Source of the DNA: UBA8337 sp963932545
GTDB lineage: Bacteria > Pseudomonadota > Alphaproteobacteria > RS24
Length of the DNA stretch: 34,891 nt
Direction: 5' to 3'
Assembly (NCBI GenBank): GCA_963932545.1
Contig: CAWVRH010000019.1
Location: 1 to 34,891, forward strand
Translations under genes and position numbers: made by a program
In this document: piece after piece, positions 23,167 through 31,307 of the stretch
How positions within the stretch are numbered: position 1 is the stretch's first letter
Layout: each line of letters begins with the position of its first letter
The notes under the pieces: generated by a model
What the model was told of the DNA's origin: nothing
Database searches by the model: none
What the model saw: the letters and a program-made list of their open reading frames with translations, nothing else

Positions 23167-25270
23167 TCCAGGCATCTTCGCTCAATATCGTCACGCCCAA
23201 ACCTTGCGCTTTCGTGAGCTTCGAGCCCGCTTCGGCCCCTGCCACTAGAAAATCTGTCTTGGCCGATATAGAGCCGACCACTTTGGCACCCATAGTCTCG
23301 GCGCGCGCTTTGGCTTCGGCGCGGGTCATTTGCACCAGCGTGCCCGTAAAAACAATGGTTTTGCCTGCGACCGGCGTATCTTGTGCCACAGCTTCTAAAG
23401 GCGTTGGCCTTACGCCTGCATCTAGCAAGGCCTGCACGCTTTCGCAGTTTTTTTCTTCTTTAAAAAACGCTGCCAGCGAGTCCAGTAGGGTTTCGCCAAA
23501 GCCGTCAACGGATTCTAAATCGGCGCGCAGAAGCCTATCGCCTTCGCCAATCTCGCGAACCTCTTGCATCATTTTTTCCAACGAGCCGAAATGACGAGCC
23601 AGCCCACGCGCCGTCGTCTCGCCAACATGACGGATGCCGAGACCGAAAATCAACCTATCTAGGTCAACGGTTTTGCGCGTTTCAATGGCTCTAAATAATT
23701 TCTTCACGCTATCTTTCAGCGTCCCCAGTTTGTCTTTCGGCCCATTGGCATAGAGCCATTTATCTGGCGGGTTATTTTCATAGCGTGCTTGCAGAGTGAA
23801 AATATCTTGCGGCGTCTGCACCATATCTCCCTGCCAAAACTCGTCGATTTGCTTTTGCCCTAGACCCTCAATATCTAGCGCCGCGCGCGAGACAAAATGC
23901 TTCAGGCGTTCGCGCGCTTGCGCGGGGCACGTCAGCCCTCCCGTGCAACGCGTCACCACATCTGCCTTGCCGTCTTCATCTACGTCCCGCACGGCGGCAC
24001 TGCCACATTCGGGGCAATGGGTCGGAAAAACAAAGGCCTGACTATCGGCGCTGCGCTCTTCTAATACGACTTTCACCACTTGTGGAATAACATCGCCCGC
24101 GCGTTGCACCACCACCGTATCGCCAATGCGCACATCTTTGCGCGCTATCTCATCGCCATTATGCAAAGTGGCATTCGATACCACGACGCCGCCAACCGTC
24201 ACGGGCTCGAGTTTGGCAACGGGGGTGAGCGCGCCTGTGCGGCCCACTTGAATTTCAATATTGTCCAGCTTGGTAGTCGCTTGTTCAGCCGGAAACTTAT
24301 GCGCAATGGCCCAGCGCGGCGCCCGCGAAACAAAACCGAGCCGCGCCTGATAATCCAATCTATCGACCTTGTACACCATGCCATCAATGTCGTAGCCGAG
24401 AGCGGCACGCTGCGATTCGATATCGGCCCAATGCGCCCGTAAGCCATCAGGATGCGTGACGCCAAGAAAGGCTGGGTTTACTTGAAACCCCCAAGCCTCA
24501 AAACACGACATCATGCCGCGTTGGGTGTCGGCGGGTAGATAGCTCATCTGCCCCCATGTATAGGCAAAAAAGCTCAACGGGCGCGATGCCGTAATTTTCG
24601 TATCTAGCTGGCGCAAACTGCCCGCCGCCGCATTGCGCGGATTGGCAAAAGGTTTCGCCTTGGCCGCGATTTGGCGTTCATTCAGAGCAGCAAAGTTTTC
24701 GCCACTCATATACACCTCGCCGCGCACTTCCACGACCTCAGGCACGCCATCTGGCAGCACGTGCGGAATATCGGGTAAGGTTTTTAAGTTGGCTGTAATA
24801 TCCTCCCCAACGCGTCCATCGCCGCGCGTGGCACCGCGCACCAGAACGCCGTTTTCATAGCGTAGGCTGGCCGATAGACCATCGATTTTCGGCTCCGAGG
24901 TAAACGCCAATTCAGCGCTGTCCTCGAGGTTAAGAAAACGGCGGATGCGCGCATCGAACTCTGTCACATCGTCGGGCGTGAAGGCATTGCCAAGCGACAG
25001 CATAGCCACGCTATGCTCCACCTTGCCAAAGGCTGAACTGGGCGCACTGCCAACTTTATCGCTGGGGCTATCGGCTCGTTTCAAGTTGGGAAAGCGCGTT
25101 TCAATCTGCTCATTGCGCGCCCTAAGCACATCATACTCGGCATCCGAGATAAGCGGCGCGTCATTTTGATAATAGGCCGCATCATGGGCCGCCATTTCTT
25201 TGGCTAAGCGTTGTAATTCGGCTTGCGCCTGCGATTGCGTAAGTGCCTCAACTGGCGTCACAGCGCTCAT
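23147..25270 (-). CDS. ligA: NAD-dependent DNA ligase
   Basis: Seals nicks during replication and repair using NAD. The 707 residues contain, in order: the N-terminal Ia domain (YYQNDAPLISDAEYD), the adenylation domain with the lysine nucleophile in EPKIDGLS (about residue 127), the OB fold, and a four-cysteine zinc site (CPECGS, then CTGGLTCPAQ). A helix-hairpin-helix domain (GLGIRHVGETTARGLARHFGS, DGFGETLLDSL) and a C-terminal BRCT domain (GKTIVFTGTLVQMTRAEAK) complete it. The ATG overlaps the recN stop as TAATG, so translation is coupled. It is the last gene of the bamD-recN-ligA block. Confidence 0.97.
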   Translation of the reverse strand: MSAVTPVEALTQSQAQAELQRLAKEMAAHDAAYYQNDAPLISDAEYDVLRARNEQIETRFPNLKRADSPSDKVGSAPSSAFGKVEHSVAMLSLGNAFTPDDVTEFDARIRRFLNLEDSAELAFTSEPKIDGLSASLRYENGVLVRGATRGDGRVGEDITANLKTLPDIPHVLPDGVPEVVEVRGEVYMSGENFAALNERQIAAKAKPFANPRNAAAGSLRQLDTKITASRPLSFFAYTWGQMSYLPADTQRGMMSCFEAWGFQVNPAFLGVTHPDGLRAHWADIESQRAALGYDIDGMVYKVDRLDYQARLGFVSRAPRWAIAHKFPAEQATTKLDNIEIQVGRTGALTPVAKLEPVTVGGVVVSNATLHNGDEIARKDVRIGDTVVVQRAGDVIPQVVKVVLEERSADSQAFVFPTHCPECGSAAVRDVDEDGKADVVTRCTGGLTCPAQARERLKHFVSRAALDIEGLGQKQIDEFWQGDMVQTPQDIFTLQARYENNPPDKWLYANGPKDKLGTLKDSVKKLFRAIETRKTVDLDRLIFGLGIRHVGETTARGLARHFGSLEKMMQEVREIGEGDRLLRADLESVDGFGETLLDSLAAFFKEEKNCESVQALLDAGVRPTPLEAVAQDTPVAGKTIVFTGTLVQMTRAEAKARAETMGAKVVGSISAKTDFLVAGAEAGSKLTKAQGLGVTILSEDAWMALASL

Positions 25271-26934
25271 TAGTCGGCCTCAAGCAGCCGCTTGGCGGCG
25301 CCACGAGCCTCGTCGGTAATATCTGCGCCCGATAACATGCGCGCGACTTCTTCTAGGCGCGCTTCTTGCGTCAGCGGAATAACTTTGGTTGAGAAACCCG
25401 TGCCCGTATCGCCTTTTCGAACCAGCCAATGATGGTTGCCCCGCGCCGCTACTTGCGGGCTATGCGTTACCACTAAAACCTGTCCGCCCTGCGCCAAACG
25501 GTATAATCGCGAGCCAACCGCCTCGGCCACAGCACCGCCGACGCCTGCGTCGACTTCGTCGAAAATCATCGTTCCGTTATTGCCTTCCGCCGCCAGAGAT
25601 ACTTTTAGCGCCAACATGAAGCGGGCCAACTCGCCGCCGGAAGCAATTTTAGCAATCGGGCCTGGCGCTGTGCCGGGGTTGGTGGAAGCGACAAAACTTA
25701 CTTTGTCCAAGCCATGCGCGGCGCCATCTTCTAACTCGCCTTGAATAACTTGCGTGGTGAAACGACCGCCATCTAGCTTCAGCGGGCCCAACTCAGCATT
25801 GACCATTTCATCCAAACGCGAAGCCGCTTTTTGGCGCGAGTGAGACACGGCCAAGGCTTTTTCGGCGTAGTCGTGCTCCGCCGTTTTCACCGCCACTTCT
25901 AACTCTGCCATTCGGTCGTTGCCTCGGTGAATGGCACTTAATTTGGCATCTAATTCACCCAGCGTGGCCGGCAAAGCGTCGCAAGTAACTTCGTGTTTGC
26001 GCGCTAAACTGCGAAGGGTAAACAAACGTTCCTCCACCTGCTCTTGGCGCGCAGGGTCATTGACCACACTGGACACGGCACTCGAGACAGCCACCCGTGC
26101 TTCGCCCGCTTCAATCAGCGCTCTATCAATAGCGGCCACCGCATCATCCAACTGACCGCCGGCCTCTGGGGCTGATTTTTCGAGGCGACGCAGAGCGCCA
26201 TTGAGGGCTTTGTCGATACCGCCATCGCCTTGTAATAATTTTTCTGCCGCGCGCAGGTCTTCTGATATTTTTTCCGTGCTCATCAGCACCCCGCGCTCGT
26301 CGGCCAAAGCAAGCTCCTCGCCCACTTTCAGGTTCAGCTCCTGCAGTTCAGCAATAGCATGGGTTAAATATTCAGTGTCGGCACTGGCTTGAGCCAATTC
26401 GCCACGATAAGAAGCCAGAGCCTCGCGGGCTGATTGACGTGCCTGAAACAGCTCTCCAACCATCGCGACAGCCTCGGTAAGGCCTGCAAAACTGTCTAAT
26501 AGGCCACGCTGTGTCGCCGCATCGGTGAGCGCTTGGCTTTCGTTTTGGCCGTGAATTTCAATTAGTTGGCTGCCGATTTGCGACAATAAGCCAACGCCGA
26601 CCGGTTGGTCATTACAAAACGCTCGGCTGCGCCCATCGGCGGATTGCACACGGCGCAAGATTAACTCGCCGGAACATTCCAAACCATTCTCCTGCAATGT
26701 GGTCATCACACGGTGGTCTGGCGCTATCTGAAACACCGCTGTGACACTGCCTTGATCGCAACCGTGGCGAACCAAACCCACATCGCCGCGCGCGCCTGTG
26801 GCCAAGCCGAGAGAGTCTAGTAAAATAGATTTACCCGCCCCCGTTTCGCCCGTCAGCGTGCAAAGATTGGCTTGCCAGTCTAGGTCTAGCTGGTCGATTA
26901 AAACAATGTTTCGAATGGACAGCGATATCAGCAT
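25270..26934 (-). CDS. recN: DNA repair protein RecN
   Basis: SMC-like ATPase of double-strand break repair. The 554 residues show the N-terminal LISLSIRNIVLIDQLDLDW, Walker A LTGETGAGKSILLDSLGL, a central coiled coil (about 150-380), the ABC signature SGGELARFMLALK and Walker B MIFDEVDAGVGG, close to the family length of about 550. It starts 8 bp after bamD and overlaps ligA by one base at its stop. I saw no LexA-type box directly in front of it, unlike E. coli recN, but it is internal to an operon here. Confidence 0.96.
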   Translation of the reverse strand: MLISLSIRNIVLIDQLDLDWQANLCTLTGETGAGKSILLDSLGLATGARGDVGLVRHGCDQGSVTAVFQIAPDHRVMTTLQENGLECSGELILRRVQSADGRSRAFCNDQPVGVGLLSQIGSQLIEIHGQNESQALTDAATQRGLLDSFAGLTEAVAMVGELFQARQSAREALASYRGELAQASADTEYLTHAIAELQELNLKVGEELALADERGVLMSTEKISEDLRAAEKLLQGDGGIDKALNGALRRLEKSAPEAGGQLDDAVAAIDRALIEAGEARVAVSSAVSSVVNDPARQEQVEERLFTLRSLARKHEVTCDALPATLGELDAKLSAIHRGNDRMAELEVAVKTAEHDYAEKALAVSHSRQKAASRLDEMVNAELGPLKLDGGRFTTQVIQGELEDGAAHGLDKVSFVASTNPGTAPGPIAKIASGGELARFMLALKVSLAAEGNNGTMIFDEVDAGVGGAVAEAVGSRLYRLAQGGQVLVVTHSPQVAARGNHHWLVRKGDTGTGFSTKVIPLTQEARLEEVARMLSGADITDEARGAAKRLLEAD

Positions 26935-26942
26935 GCTTGCCC

Positions 26943-27755
26943 CTAAAATACGGCGCTTAAGGCTCGACTAATCCAGGAGGTCTCGTCCTTAACTGGCTCT
27001 AAGTCTCGCTGGCGTAAAATGCGATAGCTGTATTTATACCATGGGCTGGAGGGATAATTATAGCCCAACACAGCCGCCGCGTTTTGCGCTTCATGGGGCA
27101 CGCCCAATAGCAAAAACGTCTCGGTTATCCGGTGCAAAGCCTCCGGTACATGACTGGTACGACTGAAGTTTTCAACCACTCTGCGAAAGCGCGAGGCGGC
27201 GGCAATATAATCACCCCGGTTTTGATAAAACCGACCGACATCCATTTCCTTGCCCGCAAGGTTATCGTTGGTTAAGTCGATTTTCAAAACCGCATCCCTT
27301 GCATAGTCCGTTTCAGGATAGCGTCGAATGACTTCGCCCAATGCATATTGCGCCAGCTCGGTTGTGCGTTGGTCTAGCTTAATGTCCGAGATGCGCTCGT
27401 ATTGGCAGATAGCCATCAGATAATAGGCATAAGGGGCTTGTTCATTGCCCGGGTAAAGGGCAAGAAACCGCTGTGCGGTGCCAATGGCTTCGTCATATTT
27501 GTTTTGCAAATAATACGTATAGGCCGACATTACCAAAGCGCGGCGGGCCCATAAAGAATAAGGGTGCTGGCGCTCTACTTCATCGAACTCTTGTGTCGCG
27601 AGAATGTAATTACCGCGCGCCAGCTCGGCATGGGCATGATTATAAATCACCTCAACCGGGCGTTCGACATATAGGGCTTCGATATCTTTTACCCCACCAC
27701 AAGCGGACAGAGTGACAGCGATCAAAGCAACAGAAAATATATGTATTAAGCGCAT
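26943..27755 (-). CDS. bamD: Outer-membrane assembly lipoprotein BamD
   Basis: Essential lipoprotein of the BAM complex that inserts beta-barrel proteins into the outer membrane. The 270-residue protein has a lipoprotein signal (hydrophobic stretch, then lipobox LSAC at about 16-19) and tetratricopeptide-like helical repeats (YNHAHAELARGNYILATQEF, SAYTYYLQNKYDEAI, YAYYLMAICQYERI) typical of BamD/ComL. AGGA lies about 8 bases before the ATG and a good promoter lies in the gap from lpxC. recN follows after 8 bp. Confidence 0.95.
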   Translation of the reverse strand: MRLIHIFSVALIAVTLSACGGVKDIEALYVERPVEVIYNHAHAELARGNYILATQEFDEVERQHPYSLWARRALVMSAYTYYLQNKYDEAIGTAQRFLALYPGNEQAPYAYYLMAICQYERISDIKLDQRTTELAQYALGEVIRRYPETDYARDAVLKIDLTNDNLAGKEMDVGRFYQNRGDYIAAASRFRRVVENFSRTSHVPEALHRITETFLLLGVPHEAQNAAAVLGYNYPSSPWYKYSYRILRQRDLEPVKDETSWISRALSAVF

Positions 27756-27776
27756 CTAGCGATTCCTAAGTTAGGC

Positions 27777-27805
27777 TCTATATTTACTGCATTGCGCAAG
27801 CACAA
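27777..27805 (-). promoter_or_regulatory. Candidate sigma-70 promoter of bamD-recN-ligA
   Basis: Minus-strand TTGTGC, a 17-base spacer and TATAGA, with a start near 27770 and a leader of about 15 bases. It lies in the 98-bp lpxC-bamD gap. Prediction by eye. Confidence 0.45.
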
Positions 27806-27853
27806 GCCAGCATCAAAGCGCTAAATCGGTTTTAAATTAAAGGAAAAAAGCTG

Positions 27854-28831
27854 CTATTCAGCCGCTAGAATGGTTTCGCCATCGGCCAGATTAACCAACT
27901 CAAAGGCGTCGGCCTCTTGGAACAAAGCGTTCAGCAAGTCATTGTGCAGCGCGTGGCCAGACTTATAGCCACGATAGCGGCCAACAAGATGCAGACCCAT
28001 GAGGTATAAATCACCGATCGCATCCAACAGCTTGTGCTGAACAAACTCACGCTCAGAGCGCAGGCCTTCTTCGTTCATCACTGTGTCGCCATCAACAACA
28101 ATCGCATTTTCAACCGAACCGCCTAGCGCCAAGCCAGCTTTATGCATGGCTTCCACTTGCTGCAACATGCAGAAAGTGCGGGCACTGACAACATCGGTGT
28201 CGAAGTTTCCATCGTCCAACGTAAGGGCATAGGACTGACGGCCAATAGCGCCGCTTTCGAAATCAATCTCGGCTTCAAACACGCTTTCATCGTCTGGCAG
28301 CAATTCGCAATAGCTGTCGCCATTGCCAACGCGCACAGGTTTTTTGATACGAACCACACGGCGCGATACGCCAAGCTCGCGCAAGCCAGCTTGCTGGATC
28401 ATGGCGACGAAAGGTTTGGCGCTGCCGTCCATGATAGGCACTTCCGGAGCGTCAATCTCGATGATGGCATTATCAACCCGCAAGCCAGCCAAAGCTGCCA
28501 TCAGGTGTTCTACCGTGCCAACAACGTGGCCGAAGCGGTTACCGATTTTAGAAGATAAAGTTACTTCACAAACACTGGCGCAAAGAGCCGGGATAACGGC
28601 TTCTTCTGGCGTCTCAATGTCAGTGCGCATAAATACGATGCCTGTATCGGCAGCGGCAGGGCGCACCCGCAGGGTAACGGTTTTGCCAGAATGAAGACCA
28701 ATGCCCGTTAGGCTCGCGTCGGCTTTCAACGTGGTCTGCCAAACCCCCATGCGCGCCGCAGCTGGCAAGACAGCATGAGACACGGCACTAAATTGTGCGT
28801 TCATCTCTGCTATGCTAGCGGGTGCAACCAT
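27854..28831 (-). CDS. lpxC: UDP-3-O-acyl-N-acetylglucosamine deacetylase
   Basis: Zinc deacetylase, the committed step of lipid A synthesis. The 325-residue protein contains TLKADASLTGIGLHSGKTVTL, the zinc-site segment VGTVEHLMAALAG with one His, QHKLLDAIGDLYLMG with the second His and an Asp ligand, and GHALHNDLLNALF with the catalytic His. I chose the ATG at 28829-28831 because GAGGAAA lies 8 bases upstream; ATGs 9 and 27 codons downstream are possible. In enterobacteria LpxC level is set by FtsH, whose regulators HflK/HflC are also in this window. The leader holds a palindrome (28852-28865). Confidence 0.95.
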   Translation of the reverse strand: MVAPASIAEMNAQFSAVSHAVLPAAARMGVWQTTLKADASLTGIGLHSGKTVTLRVRPAAADTGIVFMRTDIETPEEAVIPALCASVCEVTLSSKIGNRFGHVVGTVEHLMAALAGLRVDNAIIEIDAPEVPIMDGSAKPFVAMIQQAGLRELGVSRRVVRIKKPVRVGNGDSYCELLPDDESVFEAEIDFESGAIGRQSYALTLDDGNFDTDVVSARTFCMLQQVEAMHKAGLALGGSVENAIVVDGDTVMNEEGLRSEREFVQHKLLDAIGDLYLMGLHLVGRYRGYKSGHALHNDLLNALFQEADAFELVNLADGETILAAE

Positions 28832-28851
28832 CAGGGTTTCCTCATTAACGA

Positions 28852-28865
28852 CTCAAACATTTGAG
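28852..28865. promoter_or_regulatory. 14-bp palindrome in the lpxC leader
   Basis: CTCAAA-CA-TTTGAG, perfect 6-bp arms with a 2-bp centre, between the candidate lpxC promoter and its ribosome binding site. A two-base loop makes an RNA hairpin unlikely at full length, so a dimeric protein operator is the better reading. A GAGTC methylation-type site overlaps one end. Confidence 0.4.
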
Positions 28866-28879
28866 ACATCTATGAGTGT

Positions 28880-28908
28880 TTTCTACCTATCCCCCCGATG
28901 CACCTCAA
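28880..28908 (-). promoter_or_regulatory. Candidate promoter of lpxC
   Basis: Minus-strand TTGAGG, a 17-base spacer and TAGAAA. A second option lies upstream: TTACAG (28938-28943), a 16-base spacer and AATAAT (28916-28921). Either would give lpxC its own transcription after the terminator beyond ftsZ. Confidence 0.35.
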
Positions 28909-28928
28909 TTAACAGATTATTGCCTTTT

Positions 28929-28949
28929 GTTACATCGCTGTAACTTTTT
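28929..28949 (+). promoter_or_regulatory. Inverted repeat followed by a T run on the plus strand
   Basis: GTTACA-TCGC-TGTAAC (28929-28944) followed by TTTTT. On the plus strand it resembles a short intrinsic terminator, though no plus-strand gene lies upstream. On the minus strand the loop is GCGA and no T run follows. It may instead be an operator near the lpxC promoters. Confidence 0.3.
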
Positions 28950-28957
28950 GAAACATC

Positions 28958-28977
28958 GTTAGAACATAGTTAGAACA
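28958..28977. promoter_or_regulatory. 11-bp-period repeat with a GTTC-N7-GTTC (LexA-like) pattern
   Basis: On the minus strand TGTTCTAAC occurs twice at an 11-bp period, followed by a weaker third unit, TGTTTCAAA. The first two give GTTC-TAACTAT-GTTC, the form of the alphaproteobacterial SOS box. One copy includes the stop codon of the M15 peptidase gene. It lies about 130 bp before lpxC. Chance occurrence is quite possible. Confidence 0.35.
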
Positions 28978-29425
28978 CCGGAAATCCGCTAAAAATGCCA
29001 CTTCGCGTTTTTGTGAGGCTCTGCCTACGGTTATCACACATTACGCGCGACACATGCACCCAACCGGCGTTCACGTCATTTGGCAGTGGAAACTCTAAAA
29101 TAAGTTGGTCATAAGTGAGATTTGACTGTATCCAACGCACCAGACTTAGCTGGCTCAGGCCAGTAATCTCAAAGTCGACAGCCGCCCCCTGACAGTGCTG
29201 GCTGTTGGCACTGCCCCCAATCGCTGCGTTAAGCGCGGGACACCGATATCCGCTAGAGGGGGAAATCGGCACGCGAAACTCTGCCCGCACAGGCTCTAGT
29301 ATTTGCGTGCATACGAGTTTGAGCGCCTCCAACTCCCTAGGGCAAGGTTGGTTTACAATCCCGAGGCGGGTGGCGGTTTGCGATTTCGTTAATTCTTGCA
29401 AACTGAAATGGGGCGATAGCAGCAT
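28970..29425 (-). CDS. Putative M15-family D-Ala-D-Ala carboxypeptidase-like protein
   Basis: A 151-residue protein like the Peptidase_M15_3 group of zinc peptidases that cut peptidoglycan peptides, known from phage endolysins and bacterial enzymes. It opens with LSPHFSLQELTKSQTATR and has SSGYRCPALNAAIGGSANS, the metal motif SQHCQGAAVDF (His77, Asp84) and GWVHVS (His124). There is no signal peptide, so how it would reach peptidoglycan is unclear. The start is uncertain: the ATG at 29423-29425 begins just before the domain but has GGGGAG immediately against it, while an ATG at 29473 lies at the foot of the ftsZ terminator with no binding site. It sits between ftsZ and lpxC, where alphaproteobacteria usually have no gene or a different one. 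Confidence 0.78.
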   Translation of the reverse strand: MLLSPHFSLQELTKSQTATRLGIVNQPCPRELEALKLVCTQILEPVRAEFRVPISPSSGYRCPALNAAIGGSANSQHCQGAAVDFEITGLSQLSLVRWIQSNLTYDQLILEFPLPNDVNAGWVHVSRVMCDNRRQSLTKTRSGIFSGFPVF

Positions 29426-29477
29426 CTCCCCAATATACACCCCGAGGCAGCGGCGGGGATGAGCTTGCGTCATAAGA

Positions 29478-29505
29478 AAACGGCCCGAGTTGCCCCGAGC
29501 CGTTT
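29478..29505 (-). terminator. Rho-independent terminator after ftsZ
   Basis: On the minus strand a 12-bp stem (AAACGGC and GCCGTTT plus five inner pairs, two of them wobble) closes on a GCAA tetraloop and is followed by a T-rich run. It begins 26 bp after the ftsZ stop and is the clearest intrinsic terminator in the window. Confidence 0.85.
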
Positions 29506-29530
29506 CCTAATCTTATTACAAAGCTAAAAG

Positions 29531-31297
29531 TTAGCGGCGCAAGAAAGCCGGAATATCTAGCTGGTCCGTATCAAACGAAGAGGCAGACATGGTCGGCCCT
29601 GTTTGCATACTGGTCTGAACAATTGGCTCAGAGCTTACAGCATCGGAGCTAGGCGCAGAGACCGTGGCAGACACCGTGGGTGCAGCAACTTCTGCCTTAG
29701 GCGCAACTGGCGCGGCTTCGGCTACCGGACTGTTATCCTTGGTTCCCAAATCCAGAATTGGCGCTTGTGCCACTTCTTCAGCTTTGGTTTCCATCACAGG
29801 TTCTGGAGCCTTAATCTCAGCCGCCGTGGCTGGGACTTCTGGCGCACCATCTAGCTCGTTTTGAAACGCAGCCGGTTGAGCCATAGGGGTTGGCTCTGGC
29901 ATACCAACTGGCATACCAACGGGCATATTACTTGGCATATTACTTGGCAACGGCGCTTCTGTAACCTCAAGCGGAGCTGCAGGCGCATCACTAATTGGCG
30001 CTTGCTGAACCGGGGCTTCATCGCGAGCTTGCTCTTCGAGCGCAATACGGGGCGCAGGCATGGTTTGTGCCGACGTCGTATCTTTTTTAGCGCCAAACAC
30101 GCGATCAATGAACGAGCGTTTGCGTTTCGAAATAGGCTGGTGAGATGGCTGTTCAGCCCGCTCTCCGGCCAGAAAGCTTGGCAAATCACTATCTGCCGCA
30201 GCTGACGCTGGCGCCTCTATAGGAGCCGCTGGCTCTAGGTTTGGCGCAGTCTCTGCTTGGGCAGTGGTGGCGACTTCATTTGGCGTCATTTGGATAATCC
30301 GACCGCCATCCAAAGCCGTCAATTTAGCCTCTTCCGCGTCAATACCTGTTGCCACAACCGAAACCCGCATCATGCCGTTCAAGGCTTCATCGAAGGTCGA
30401 GCCGATGATGATATTGGCTTCTGGGTCGACTTCTTGCTTGATGCGGCTGGCCGCTTCGTCCAGCTCATAAAGCGTCATGTCATTGCCGCCAGTGATGTTA
30501 ATAAGCACACCGCGCGCGCCTTGCATCGACACATCGTCGAGCAATGGGTTGGCAATGGCGGCTTCGGCAGCTTCGACGGCACGTTTGTCGCCTTCGGCTT
30601 CGCCTGTGCCCATCATCGCTTTGCCCATCTCGTTCATCACGGTGCGAACATCCGCGAAATCGAGATTGATAAGACCTGGCTTGATCATCAAATCGGTGAT
30701 GCCCGCCACGCCCGAATGAAGCACTTCATCGGCCATCGCAAACGCTTCAGCAAAAGTTGTCTGAGCATTGGCAATGCGGAACAGATTTTGGTTCGGGATG
30801 ATAATCAGCGTATCGACTTCTTTGGCCAGCGCTTCGATGCCTGCCTTGGCCGAGCGCATGCGTCGGCCGCCTTCGAAATCAAACGGTGTGGTAACTACGC
30901 CGACCGTCAAAATGCCTTGCTCGCGCGCCGCGCGGGCAATAACCGGTGCCGCGCCTGTGCCTGTGCCGCCGCCCATACCAGCGGTGACAAAAGCCATGTG
31001 CGAGCCTTGCAACATGTCCACAATCTCGGAAATGGTTTCTTCGGCTGCGGCTTTACCCACTTCTGGGTTGGAGCCTGCGCCAAGTCCTTCGGTAATCTTC
31101 GAGCCGATTTGGATGCGTCGATCTGCACTTGAATTGGTTAGCGCTTGTGCGTCTGTATTGGCGACAACAAAGTCGACGCCCTCCAGACCCGCAGCGACCA
31201 TATTATTGACAGCATTGCCGCCTGCGCCGCCAACACCAAACACAACAATGCGTGGCTTGAGTTCACGTTTCGGTGGAACGGTTAATTGAATACTCAT
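29531..31297 (-). CDS. ftsZ: Cell division protein FtsZ
   Basis: Tubulin-like GTPase that forms the Z ring. The 588 residues comprise the GTPase core (about 15-320) with VGGAGGNAVNNM, the signature GGGTGTGAAPVIA, the T7-loop region (PGLINLDFADVR) and ITGGNDMTLYELDEAA. A long, low-complexity Pro/Ala/Glu-rich linker (about 330-575) follows, and the C-terminal peptide DQLDIPAFLRR binds FtsA and other partners. The linker is much longer than in E. coli (383 residues in all), as is usual in alphaproteobacteria. AAGGAGA lies 6 bases before the ATG and overlaps the stop of the preceding 54-codon gene. A strong terminator follows. Confidence 0.97.
   Translation of the reverse strand: MSIQLTVPPKRELKPRIVVFGVGGAGGNAVNNMVAAGLEGVDFVVANTDAQALTNSSADRRIQIGSKITEGLGAGSNPEVGKAAAEETISEIVDMLQGSHMAFVTAGMGGGTGTGAAPVIARAAREQGILTVGVVTTPFDFEGGRRMRSAKAGIEALAKEVDTLIIIPNQNLFRIANAQTTFAEAFAMADEVLHSGVAGITDLMIKPGLINLDFADVRTVMNEMGKAMMGTGEAEGDKRAVEAAEAAIANPLLDDVSMQGARGVLINITGGNDMTLYELDEAASRIKQEVDPEANIIIGSTFDEALNGMMRVSVVATGIDAEEAKLTALDGGRIIQMTPNEVATTAQAETAPNLEPAAPIEAPASAAADSDLPSFLAGERAEQPSHQPISKRKRSFIDRVFGAKKDTTSAQTMPAPRIALEEQARDEAPVQQAPISDAPAAPLEVTEAPLPSNMPSNMPVGMPVGMPEPTPMAQPAAFQNELDGAPEVPATAAEIKAPEPVMETKAEEVAQAPILDLGTKDNSPVAEAAPVAPKAEVAAPTVSATVSAPSSDAVSSEPIVQTSMQTGPTMSASSFDTDQLDIPAFLRR
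29898..29945 (-). repeat. 12-bp repeats in the FtsZ linker region
   Basis: Four in-frame 12-bp units, two near-identical of one type (GGCATACCAAC plus one base) and two identical of another (GGCATATTACTT), encoding tetrapeptides of the form x-x-Met-Pro (SNMP twice, VGMP twice). They lie in the disordered linker, suggesting recent expansion. Confidence 0.85.
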
Positions 31298-31307
31298 GAC
31301 TTTCTCC

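Noticed and set aside
28929..28944. GTTACA hairpin as terminator of the M15 peptidase gene
   Set aside because: In the direction of that gene no T run follows the stem; the T run lies on the other strand.
29426..29473. Longer start of the M15 peptidase gene
   Set aside because: It would begin at the base of the ftsZ terminator without a binding site; the domain begins after 29425. The start stays uncertain.
30257..31132. Plus-strand open frame of 291 codons opposite ftsZ
   Set aside because: Mirror frame of the conserved FtsZ GTPase core; codon and residue composition are unlike those of neighbouring genes.
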